A DNA stretch of 11,870 nt from a bacterium MnTg04 (GTDB taxonomy: Bacteria > Pseudomonadota > Gammaproteobacteria > Steroidobacterales > MnTg04): assembly GCA_008975185.1 (NCBI GenBank), contig BFAU01000146.1:1-11870 (forward strand), read 5' to 3'. Position numbers and translations under genes: made by a program. A model generated the notes under the pieces. It was not told where the DNA came from. It did not search any database and was given only the letters and a program-made list of their open reading frames with translations. Positions 1-5,727 of the stretch are shown here, in pieces (within the stretch, counting starts at the first letter, position 1; every line of letters begins with the position of its first letter).

Positions 1-413
1 CGTTGCCGGGAGCGGATGTGTTTATCGCGGCGGCGGCGGTCTCCGATTACCAGCCGGTCTCGTTCCAGACCAAGAAAATCAAAAAAGACGGGGATAGTAT
101 GTCGATTACATTAAAGGCCGCACCCGATATCCTGGCGGGTGTCACTGCGGGCAAGCAGCGGCCATTTTGTGTCGGCTTTGCCGCGGAAACCGACGATGTA
201 GAGGCCAATGCGCTGGCCAAGATGAAAAACAAGGACCTGGACATGATATTCGCGAACCAGGTGGGTCCGGGGCTCGGCTTTGAGGTGCCGGTCAATTCCC
301 TGACGGCGTACTGGCCGGGCGGTAAAAAGCATTTTGCCATCCAGGACAAACTTATACTGGCGCGCAAACTGGTGGATCTGATTGCTGGCCGCCTGGCCGG
401 CCAAGCAAACTAG
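1..413 (+). CDS. coaBC: Bifunctional phosphopantothenoylcysteine decarboxylase / phosphopantothenate-cysteine ligase, C-terminal part (5' end outside window)
   Basis: This is the last 136 or so residues of the CoaB (ligase) half of CoaBC. The enzyme joins cysteine to 4'-phosphopantothenate using CTP and then decarboxylates the product to 4'-phosphopantetheine, two cytosolic steps of coenzyme A synthesis. Visible CoaB landmarks, in order, are an AAVSDYQP segment, a TKKIKKD lysine-rich segment that in the family contacts the nucleotide, APDILAGV, the VGFAAETDD motif and IFANQVG with its conserved Asn. The reading frame is open to the left edge, where the first two bases finish a split codon, so the start and the whole CoaC half lie upstream. 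It ends in TAG 20 bases before dut on the same strand, the usual coaBC-dut operon order of gammaproteobacteria. No frameshift or missing motif is seen in the visible part. Confidence 0.95.
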   Translation, partial: LPGADVFIAAAAVSDYQPVSFQTKKIKKDGDSMSITLKAAPDILAGVTAGKQRPFCVGFAAETDDVEANALAKMKNKDLDMIFANQVGPGLGFEVPVNSLTAYWPGGKKHFAIQDKLILARKLVDLIAGRLAGQAN

Positions 414-433
414 CGAAAAGGAAACCAGCCCGC

Positions 434-889
434 ATGAGTAAAATAAAGCTAAAAATCATGGATGCCAGGATCGGCGGCGAGTACCCGATACCGGAGCCGG
501 CGACCGCAGGGTCTGCCGGCGTCGACCTGCGTGCCTGCCTGGACGAGCCTCTCTCGCTGGAGCCGGGTCAGACCGAGTTGATCCCGACCGGTATTGCGAT
601 ACATTTGGACGATCCGGGTCTTGCGGCGGTGCTGCTGCCGCGGTCCGGGCTTGGCCACAAACACGGAATCGTTCTCGGCAATCTCACCGGTTTGATCGAC
701 TCGGATTACCAGGGGCAGATTTTTGTTTCGTGCTGGAATCGTGGGCTCAAGCCGTTCACGATAGAACCGGGGGAACGCATTGCGCAGATGGTCATACTGC
801 CGATCGTTCACGCCGAATTCGAGGTGGTGGAAGAGTTCGTGGAGAGCGCACGCGGAGCCGAGGGTTTCGGCCATTCTGGCCGTCATTAG
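434..889 (+). CDS. dut: Deoxyuridine 5'-triphosphate nucleotidohydrolase (dUTPase)
   Basis: Hydrolyses dUTP to dUMP and pyrophosphate, which keeps uracil out of DNA and feeds thymidylate synthesis; it acts in the cytosol as a homotrimer. At 151 residues it has the same length as E. coli Dut and all five family motifs: I GSAGVDLRA (27-34), II PRSGLG (69-74), III GNLTGLIDSDYQG (82-94) with the catalytic Asp at 89, IV PGERIAQMVILP (112-123), and the C-terminal flexible motif V RGAEGFGHSG (140-149) that closes over the nucleotide. The ATG is preceded by an AAGGA-type site at 418-422 with a rather long spacer of about 11 bases. It follows coaBC by 20 bases and is probably co-transcribed with it. 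Downstream come two hairpins and a convergent DUF4124 gene, not the algC-argB pair that follows dut in Pseudomonas. Confidence 0.97.
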   Translation: MSKIKLKIMDARIGGEYPIPEPATAGSAGVDLRACLDEPLSLEPGQTELIPTGIAIHLDDPGLAAVLLPRSGLGHKHGIVLGNLTGLIDSDYQGQIFVSCWNRGLKPFTIEPGERIAQMVILPIVHAEFEVVEEFVESARGAEGFGHSGRH

Positions 890-935
890 CCTGCAAATCA
901 CCATTTATCACGGCCCTGGCCGGTCCTCGAACGCC

Positions 936-997
936 TGAGCGCGACCTTCACTCAACCGGTAGCTACCGCTATCGGTTTCGCTCCAGGTTCGCGCTCA
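936..997 (+). repeat. 62-nt interrupted inverted repeat (long hairpin) downstream of dut
   Basis: The arms pair as follows. The outer stem is 936-944 (TGAGCGCGA) with 989-997 (TCGCGCTCA), 9 bp and perfect; one unpaired base (988) follows, then CCT 945-947 with AGG 985-987. An unpaired internal loop (948-953 against 978-984) separates this from the inner stem 954-963 (AACCGGTAGC) with 968-977 (GCTATCGGTT), 10 bp with one G-T(U) pair. The loop is TACC. No T-run follows, so it is not a standard terminator. It could be a structured 3' UTR, an RNA-processing or stability element, or one copy of a dispersed palindromic repeat. No second copy was found in this window. Confidence 0.6.
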
Positions 998-1043
998 ATC
1001 GTCCAAGTCCTCGTCCAGGATCCGCGATCTCTGGCGATTCGCA

Positions 1044-1077
1044 GGCTAATGACGGCCCCATTAGCCCGCGGGTTTTT
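1044..1077 (+). terminator. Possible rho-independent terminator for coaBC-dut
   Basis: GGCTAATG (1044-1051) pairs perfectly with CATTAGCC (1059-1066) across a 7-base loop. Five T residues follow at 1073-1077. The T-run is separated from the stem by CGCGGG, so the geometry is not ideal and function is uncertain. The T-run overlaps the stop codon of the convergent DUF4124 gene. Of the signals in the gap after dut, this is the best terminator candidate. Confidence 0.4.
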
Positions 1078-1714
1078 ATTCGATTCCCTTCAGGTCCTTG
1101 AAGCGCTCGATATCCTTGTCGAACATGGCGACCATGCTGCCCTGCTCCTCACGCTTGGTCTGCAGGTTGGACTCGTACTGTACGACCGCCTCCAGGGTTT
1201 GCACCATCTCCATCGCCAGGTTTTCCGGCAGCGGCGGCAGGTCGGAGTCGAGGTCATAGGGGTAGTTGAATTTGCGGGCTTCTTCCTGCAGTCTCCTGAG
1301 CCTGGCGTTTAGCGTGCCAAGGTATTGTTCGGTGACCATGGACTGGGCTCGCAGCAATTCCAGGCGACGGTCGCGCAGCCGCTCGATTTCCTCGACAGAA
1401 AGATAAGTACTCAGCAATACGGAATCGCGGGCCTGCCGCTTCGATTTCTCCTTGGCGATGCGCTCCATTTCGATCCGGATGCGCGCCTGCACAGCGAGTT
1501 GCTCCGGCGTCCTGTAACCCTGGATCGTGTTGATGGTAACGCCCTGGCTATTGAGAACCTGCTGATCCTGCCTCGCGTACTCGGACGGTACCTTGTCGCC
1601 AAAATGGACGATGCCGTTGTCATCGACCCAGCGATAGGTATCGGCAGCCATTGCCGCCCCGGCCAGGACCAGGCACGCAAAAGCGGTCAAACTGAAAAAT
1701 GCTCTACTTTTCAT
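1076..1714 (-). CDS. Exported DUF4124-domain protein with coiled coils
   Basis: A 212-residue protein with a clear Sec signal peptide: MKSR, a hydrophobic core (about 5-19) and an AMA|AD cleavage site near residue 23. The mature N-terminus (24 to about 65) carries DUF4124 hallmarks: TYRWVDDNGIVHFGDKVP, that is a Y-x-W-x-D-x-x-G-x-x-x-F-x-D pattern. The rest is highly charged, with predicted coiled-coil stretches at about 72-148 and 168-208, broken by a proline-rich YPYDLDSDLPPLP linker. It should be periplasmic; its biochemical role is unknown. The frame is open 16 codons further upstream, but the ATG at 1714 starts a proper signal peptide. No Shine-Dalgarno site is seen; an extended -10-like TGTTATAC lies 7 bases upstream, so the message may be leaderless. 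It lies 67 bases after pyrE on the same strand and converges on dut. Confidence 0.88.
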   Translation of the reverse strand: MKSRAFFSLTAFACLVLAGAAMAADTYRWVDDNGIVHFGDKVPSEYARQDQQVLNSQGVTINTIQGYRTPEQLAVQARIRIEMERIAKEKSKRQARDSVLLSTYLSVEEIERLRDRRLELLRAQSMVTEQYLGTLNARLRRLQEEARKFNYPYDLDSDLPPLPENLAMEMVQTLEAVVQYESNLQTKREEQGSMVAMFDKDIERFKDLKGIE

Positions 1715-1721
1715 AGGGTTC

Positions 1722-1729
1722 GTATAACA
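1722..1729 (-). promoter_or_regulatory. Candidate extended -10 element of the DUF4124 gene
   Basis: On the minus strand the bases read TGTTATAC, ending 7 bases before the ATG at 1714. A -10 this close would put the transcript start on or within a base or two of the start codon. No convincing -35 hexamer is present at the usual distance (the best is TTGCGA, too close), which fits an extended -10 promoter but keeps confidence low. Confidence 0.3.
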
Positions 1730-1781
1730 CAGTCCCGGCAGTCGCAAAGACCCCCAGTTCACAGTTTTGCCAAAAACGGAT

Positions 1782-2435
1782 TCAGGCTCCGGCCTTGCTG
1801 CCGTACCGGTCCCGGTACCTGCTGACTGCGGCCAGTTCTGCCTTGTGACTATTGCCGCCCGCCAGCATGGCGATCAAGTCCGTCAGGCCGACAATTCGAA
1901 TGACTTCCATCCCCAGTTCCTTTTCGACCTCTTGTACCGCCGATAATTCCCCCTGACCGCGTTCCTCGCGGTCCAGCGAAATGGCGACGCCCACTGCCTC
2001 GGCCCCCGCATTGCGAATGATTGCAACAGCTTCGCGTATAGCCGTTCCCGCAGTGATGACATCGTCCAGGATCAATACTCGTCCGGCTAGCGGCGCACCG
2101 ACTATCATGCCGCCTTCGCCATGCTCCTTGGCTTCCTTTCGGTTATAGGCCCAGGCCGGGTCGCGATCGAACTTTTCCGCCAGCGCCGCCACGGTGACGG
2201 CGGCAAGCGGGATGCCCTTGTAAGCGGGGCCAAATAGCATATCAAACTGCAGGCCGGAATCGACGATGGATTGCGCGTAGCAACGGCCAAGCGCTGCCAT
2301 TGCGCGACCGCTGCAAAGAAGGCCCGCGTTAAAAAAATACGGGCTGACCCGGCCCGATTTAAGTGTGAACTCCCCGAAACGCAACGCACCCATTTCCATA
2401 GCCAGGTCGAGAAATTCTTTTTGGTGGGCTTTCAC
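1782..2435 (-). CDS. pyrE: Orotate phosphoribosyltransferase
   Basis: Converts orotate and PRPP to orotidine 5'-monophosphate, the fifth step of de novo pyrimidine synthesis; a cytosolic dimer. The 217-residue product is close to E. coli PyrE (213). Visible signatures: FGEFTLKSGRVSPYFFNAG (20-38), FGPAYKGIPLA (68-78), the flexible loop NRKEAKEHGEGG (98-109), and the PRPP-binding motif VLILDDVITAGTA (120-132). The frame stays open another 43 codons upstream. The GTG at 2435 is preferred because it begins VKAHQKEF, matching the family start, and has GGGAGG at 2439-2444, although the spacer is only 3 bases. The gene is divergent from the exonuclease III gene across 67 bases and upstream of the DUF4124 gene. 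No rph-type attenuator is visible; the overlapping -10s at 2469-2475 suggest control shared with the exonuclease. Confidence 0.95.
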   Translation of the reverse strand: MKAHQKEFLDLAMEMGALRFGEFTLKSGRVSPYFFNAGLLCSGRAMAALGRCYAQSIVDSGLQFDMLFGPAYKGIPLAAVTVAALAEKFDRDPAWAYNRKEAKEHGEGGMIVGAPLAGRVLILDDVITAGTAIREAVAIIRNAGAEAVGVAISLDREERGQGELSAVQEVEKELGMEVIRIVGLTDLIAMLAGGNSHKAELAAVSRYRDRYGSKAGA

Positions 2436-2468
2436 GATCCTCCCGCTGCAGGTCGGACGACAGGCCGC

Positions 2469-2475
2469 TATGATA
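2469..2475. promoter_or_regulatory. Overlapping divergent -10 elements of pyrE and xthA
   Basis: The heptamer TATGATA contains a plus-strand -10 (TATGAT, 2469-2474, 5 of 6 consensus) and, on the minus strand, TATCAT (2475-2470, also 5 of 6). The plus-strand element would start RNA near 2481, giving a leader of about 22 bases that carries the GGAGG at 2492-2496. The minus-strand element gives a pyrE leader of under 30 bases carrying its GGGAGG. The -35 regions on both sides are poor. The spacing to both ribosome sites supports use of both. Confidence 0.45.
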
Positions 2476-2502
2476 CACGCTCCCATTTTACGGAGGACAG
2501 TT

Positions 2503-3285
2503 TTGGCAAGGCGATTTCGGGTGATCTCGATCAATGTCAACGGCATTCGGGCGGCGGCGCGCAAGGGCTTCTTCGACTGGATGGCGGCACAAAAACCGGA
2601 TGTCGTATGCGTCCAGGAAATCAGGGCGCAGATCCACCAACTCGACGACCCGGTGTTTAGTCCGGCCGGTTATCATTGCGAGTATCTTGACGCGGAGAAA
2701 AAAGGCTACAGTGGCGTTGCGATTTACTCGCGGCGCAAGCCCGACAGAATTATCCGCGGGCTGGGCTGGCCGGAATTCGACCACGAGGCACGCTACCTGG
2801 AAACGCAGTTCGGCAAACTGAGTGTCGTGTCGCTTTATCTCCCCTCCGGTTCATCCAGCGAGGAACGTCAGGCAAAGAAATTCCGTTTCCTGGATTTACT
2901 GATGCCGCATCTCAAGAAGCTAAAAAGAAAGCGCCGCGAGTACATACTCTGCGGCGATTGGAATATCGCCCATCGCGAGATCGACCTCAAGAACTGGAAG
3001 GCGAACCAAAAGAATTCAGGTTTCCTGCCCGAGGAACGCGCCTGGATGGATCGATTATTTGCAGAGGGCTATGTCGATGCCTTTCGCGAAATCAACCCCG
3101 ACGCGGAGCAATATACCTGGTGGTCGAATCGCGGGCGGGCCTGGGACAACAATGTCGGCTGGCGCATCGATTACCAGATCGTAACGCCGGGGCTGAAGGG
3201 CAAAGTCCGGGCTACAGAAATCTTGCGTGCCCGGCGTTTCTCGGATCACGCCCCGCTGACCATGGACTACGAGCTCGAGTTCTGA
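2503..3285 (+). CDS. xthA: Exodeoxyribonuclease III family AP endonuclease (Crc-like relative)
   Basis: A 260-residue enzyme of the exonuclease/endonuclease/phosphatase fold. In the family it cleaves DNA at abasic sites and degrades 3' ends for base excision repair, using a divalent metal. Active-site residues are present: Asn11/Asn13 in INVNG, Glu39 in CVQE, Asp152 and Asn154 in GDWNIAH, and Asp248-His249 in RFSDHAP. Other blocks (GYSGVAIYSR, LPSG, KRKRREYI, ERAWMD, GWRIDYQIVTPGL) resemble Pseudomonas Crc, which also lies next to pyrE, but Crc lacks the intact catalytic set. The start is TTG at 2503 with GGAGG at 2492-2496 and a 6-base spacer. The upstream ATG at 2470 is rejected because it lies inside the -10 element. 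It converges on the transporter gene with 18 bases between stops. Confidence 0.93.
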   Translation: MARRFRVISINVNGIRAAARKGFFDWMAAQKPDVVCVQEIRAQIHQLDDPVFSPAGYHCEYLDAEKKGYSGVAIYSRRKPDRIIRGLGWPEFDHEARYLETQFGKLSVVSLYLPSGSSSEERQAKKFRFLDLLMPHLKKLKRKRREYILCGDWNIAHREIDLKNWKANQKNSGFLPEERAWMDRLFAEGYVDAFREINPDAEQYTWWSNRGRAWDNNVGWRIDYQIVTPGLKGKVRATEILRARRFSDHAPLTMDYELEF

Positions 3286-3303
3286 AATATTCGGGCTACG
3301 TCG

Positions 3304-4785
3304 CTAGGTCTGGTCCCAGTCGCTGCGGCTGGCCGCGTAATTCAACATGCCCTTGACCCACGGCAGCAAGAGATAGGCCGGGAAGGCGAGGAAAAAAGTC
3401 AGCAGGAAGTAGTCGGAATAACCCATGGCCTCGGCGCCGAACCCGCCAGCCCAACCGGCGACCGATCGGCTCAGGATGAAAACCGCCGACAGCAACGCGT
3501 ACTCGGTGGCCGAGCGCCGCTTGTTCACGATCGCCATCAGGAAGGCGAGAAACGCGGCGGTGCCCAGCCCCTGGGTGAAGGATTCGATGCCGCTCGCCGC
3601 ATACATGATTATCTGCTCGCTACCGCCTGGTACCGCATCCGTCCCCACCGGCAATATACCGGCGACCCAGGCATAGCCGAGGTTCGAAAACGCCTGGGCC
3701 AGACCCAGCGACCACAACGCATGGAAAATGCCGATCCGGTCCGTGATCCAGCCGCCGGTGAGCCCGCCGACCACTGACAGACCGATGCCTATGTTGACCG
3801 ATACCAGGCCGATCTGGGCTGGCGTGAAACCTGCGTCGACCCAGAACGGTTTGATCATGAAACCCATCGAGGTATCCGCGAGCTTGAAAGTCAGGATAAA
3901 AAACAGCACCAGCAACATGCCGGGACGCTTCATCATGTCCAGCATCGCTCCAAACATTGGGCCCTGGCTCAGGTTGACCGCTGCGGCATCGTTCTTGTCC
4001 CTCAATACCTTGGCCAGCAAGTCGAGGATAATCAGCATGGCGGCGATGCCTGCGGCGACCAGCCAGAAGTCCTCGTAGGTTTCCGACCAGTCGGCTGTGC
4101 GGTTGGCCATCCACACCGTACCCAGCAAAAAAAGAACGACCGCGGAAAACGCGAACGGACTGGCGAGAATCGCCCGAACTTCTTCCTTCAGCGTCATGCC
4201 ATCGGGCGGCGCGTAGTCTTTTTCCCTGGGCGCCTGCAGACAGGCAAAACCGGCAGCCACCAGCAGCAGCGCTGCGCCGGCATATACGCCGTTCCATCCC
4301 AGTTGCCCCTGCAACATCAGCAGGCCGCCCGTGCTAAGCAGACCCACGCGGTAAAATCCGATGCGCAAGCCGTTGGCGAATCCCATCTCGTCCTTGTTGA
4401 GCATTTCGATGGTATAGCCGTCGATCGCGATGTCATTGGTTGCCGAGAAAACCGTGAACAGCCCAACCGCGATCCAGACCCAGTCGCCGACACCTGCGGA
4501 GGATGCAAAAAACGCCATCTGCAACGCCATCAACGCATCCATGACGAACATCCAGCGCCGATGACGCCGGTAATGGGTGATCACCGGCGCCCACAAGAAC
4601 TTCAGCGTCCAGGCCAGGCCCAGCAGGCTCAAGAACCCGATATCGGTCAGCGATGAACCCTCGCTGCGAAAATGCACCGGGAAAATTTCATAGAAAACGC
4701 CCGCCGGGAATCCCTGGGCAAAATACAGAATGCCCACCCAGAAAAATTTCGAGCGCAGCAGGGAAGGGGTCTGGGATGCGGTCAT
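3304..4785 (-). CDS. MFS transporter, AmpG/PAT-like permease
   Basis: A 493-residue inner-membrane protein with about 12 or more hydrophobic segments. It looks like the AmpG / peptide-acetyl-CoA transporter (PAT) branch of the major facilitator superfamily: LYFAQGFPAG in the first segment (20-29), SLTDIGFLSLLGLAWTLKFLWAPVI (45-69), and TNDIAIDGYTIEMLNKDE (116-133), equivalent to the QDIAxDG region of the family. AmpG itself imports muropeptides for cell-wall recycling. No ampC, ampD or other recycling gene lies nearby, so the substrate here is unassigned. The frame can extend to a TTG at 4836, but the ATG at 4785 directly precedes the first membrane segment and is preferred; neither has a good Shine-Dalgarno site. 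It is divergent from the Rieske gene across 56 bases that contain a dyad. Confidence 0.88.
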   Translation of the reverse strand: MTASQTPSLLRSKFFWVGILYFAQGFPAGVFYEIFPVHFRSEGSSLTDIGFLSLLGLAWTLKFLWAPVITHYRRHRRWMFVMDALMALQMAFFASSAGVGDWVWIAVGLFTVFSATNDIAIDGYTIEMLNKDEMGFANGLRIGFYRVGLLSTGGLLMLQGQLGWNGVYAGAALLLVAAGFACLQAPREKDYAPPDGMTLKEEVRAILASPFAFSAVVLFLLGTVWMANRTADWSETYEDFWLVAAGIAAMLIILDLLAKVLRDKNDAAAVNLSQGPMFGAMLDMMKRPGMLLVLFFILTFKLADTSMGFMIKPFWVDAGFTPAQIGLVSVNIGIGLSVVGGLTGGWITDRIGIFHALWSLGLAQAFSNLGYAWVAGILPVGTDAVPGGSEQIIMYAASGIESFTQGLGTAAFLAFLMAIVNKRRSATEYALLSAVFILSRSVAGWAGGFGAEAMGYSDYFLLTFFLAFPAYLLLPWVKGMLNYAASRSDWDQT

Positions 4786-4787
4786 GG

Positions 4788-4807
4788 GCCAATGGTAAGG
4801 TATTGGC
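4788..4807. promoter_or_regulatory. 20-bp dyad in the transporter/Rieske divergent gap (possible operator)
   Basis: GCCAAT (4788-4793) and ATTGGC (4802-4807) form perfect 6-bp inverted arms around an 8-base centre, starting 3 bases upstream of the transporter ATG. The position between two divergent genes and the spacing of one helical turn between arm starts suit a dimeric regulator. Dyads this size also occur by chance, so this is only a candidate. Confidence 0.25.
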
Positions 4808-4841
4808 GACAGTCTGTGCAGGAGGGGGTTCGGCAAAAACC

Positions 4842-5210
4842 GTGAAACGCATCGGCAAACAGCAGGTAGCGCTGCTAACGGATATCGCCGACCCGGGCGC
4901 TCGCGAGTTCGAGTCAGGCAGTCGAGATGACAGCGTACCCGGGTTCGTGGTTCGAAAAAACGGCCGGGTATTCGCTTATGTGAATATCTGCCCGCACGCA
5001 GGCCGCTCGCTGAACTGGGGGCCTGACAGGTTTTTGACCAGGGATAATGGCCTGATCATGTGCGCCGGGCATGGCGCCTTGTTCGAGATCGATTCAGGGC
5101 TGTGCATCGCGGGCGCTTGCCTGGGCGCCAGACTGACCTCGCTGGAAGTGGAAGTTATCGATGGCAGGGTGTTGGTCGGACTACCGGCACCGGCCGAGAC
5201 TAAAACATAG
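4842..5210 (+). CDS. Rieske [2Fe-2S] ferredoxin-like protein
   Basis: A small soluble protein of about 122 residues made of one Rieske domain. The cluster ligands are visible as CPH (Cys50, His52) in NICPHAGRSLNW and CAGH (Cys74, His77) in IMCAGHGALFEIDSGLC, the classic C-x-H ... C-x-x-H pair. It is likely an electron-transfer partner for an oxygenase or reductase, but no such enzyme is encoded nearby, so the partner is unknown. It has no signal peptide or membrane anchor, so it should be cytosolic. The frame is open to 4653, but the upstream part overlaps the transporter on the other strand and looks non-coding. GTG at 4842 gives VKRIGKQQVALLTDIADPG, the usual start for this type. The nearest purine-rich site, GGAGGGGG at 4821-4828, is 13 or more bases away, so the start is moderately certain. 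It converges on the DUF6763-like gene. Confidence 0.87.
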   Translation: MKRIGKQQVALLTDIADPGAREFESGSRDDSVPGFVVRKNGRVFAYVNICPHAGRSLNWGPDRFLTRDNGLIMCAGHGALFEIDSGLCIAGACLGARLTSLEVEVIDGRVLVGLPAPAETKT

Positions 5211-5255
5211 ATTGCCGCCGCGCGTGTACGCGTATCTCAAGCGGTTCGGCTGGTA

Positions 5256-5549
5256 TCAATCTGCGTGGTCAACGTAATCCATCGCCGTAAACCAGTCCTG
5301 GCTCTTTGCGCCGTCCTGGTCCTGCACCTTGTCTGCCGGGTCTATATCGAGCGAACCCGACCAGTCTTCAGGCGCTTCAGCTGACAAGAAAACTGAGCCA
5401 TGCCAAGCATCGATATCCAGTTCTTCCACGGTTCCGTCAAAATGCTGAATTTCGATACTGCCGTCGTCGTCGTCGGTGGCCACTACCTCAAAAATCGGGC
5501 CACCCGGGCGACGATACCAGTTACCGATAATTGGATATACAGTCTTCAT
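5256..5549 (-). CDS. Small acidic protein of unknown function (DUF6763-like)
   Basis: A 97-residue acidic protein (about 23 Asp/Glu against 5 Lys/Arg) with no signal peptide or membrane segment. It begins MKTVYPIIGNWYRRPGG, followed by IFEVVATDDDDGSIEIQHFDGTVEELDIDAW, then an acidic tail with several tryptophans. This reads like the short gammaproteobacterial hypothetical family that I associate, from memory, with DUF6763; that assignment is tentative and no function is known. The repeated 'G-x-I/F-E-V ... Q-x-F-D-G-x-V-E-E-L-D' pattern suggests a small all-beta fold. ATG at 5549 is the natural start. There is no clear Shine-Dalgarno site; a GATAAT sits 11 bases upstream. It is convergent with the Rieske gene (45 bases apart), and its 5' side faces the 5550-5808 intergenic stretch. 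Confidence 0.8.
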   Translation of the reverse strand: MKTVYPIIGNWYRRPGGPIFEVVATDDDDGSIEIQHFDGTVEELDIDAWHGSVFLSAEAPEDWSGSLDIDPADKVQDQDGAKSQDWFTAMDYVDHAD

Positions 5550-5560
5550 GACTGTTCGCC

Positions 5561-5566
5561 ATTATC
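5561..5566 (-). promoter_or_regulatory. Candidate -10 element for the small acidic protein gene
   Basis: On the minus strand the hexamer reads GATAAT (5 of 6 consensus) and ends 11 bases before the ATG at 5549, which would leave a leader of only about 4-5 bases. No good -35 hexamer is present 16-18 bases further up. Confidence 0.3.
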
Positions 5567-5643
5567 GCTCCAGCGACTGGCACCACGTTTTTCGCGGCGC
5601 CAGAACGCAGTTTGTGTTTCTACCCCGGGGTCTGCGATCGAGA

Positions 5644-5677
5644 ATATTTACGCGCAAACCCCTCGCAAAGTAAATAT
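5644..5677. repeat. AT-rich inverted repeat in the 5550-5808 intergenic stretch
   Basis: ATATTTAC (5644-5651) and GTAAATAT (5670-5677) are perfect 8-bp inverted arms. Just inside them GCG (5652-5654) can pair with CGC (5664-5666), leaving an AAA bulge and a 9-base loop CAAACCCCT. The arms are notably AT-rich in GC-rich surroundings. It may be an operator for the divergently read acidic-protein gene and the small ORF at 5728, or an RNA hairpin in the leader of the latter. Confidence 0.5.
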
Positions 5678-5727
5678 ACCCCGAGCAAGAGTTCGTGGAA
5701 ACAAAATTCGGAATGGTGCAGGGCGTC

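Noticed and set aside
730..1101. 123-codon plus-strand ORF spanning the end of dut and the following gap
   Set aside because: Overlaps dut in another frame; the part in the gap is hairpin sequence with no protein features.
2436..2564. 43-codon upstream extension of the pyrE frame
   Set aside because: Overlaps the divergent promoter and the xthA start; GTG at 2435 has GGGAGG and the family-typical N-terminus.
3620..4297. 225-codon minus-strand ORF in another frame inside the transporter gene
   Set aside because: Arg/Gly/His-rich translation typical of an out-of-frame reading; the transporter frame encodes clear membrane helices.
4653..4841. 63-codon upstream extension of the Rieske frame
   Set aside because: Mostly antisense to the transporter's N-terminal coding part, low-complexity basic sequence, and unlike the compact Rieske family start.
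5548..5673. 41-codon plus-strand ORF (starts MTVRHYRSSDW) upstream of the small membrane ORF
   Set aside because: Very basic, no third-position G/C bias, no ribosome site, and its start overlaps the start codon of the acidic-protein gene; it ends inside the inverted repeat.
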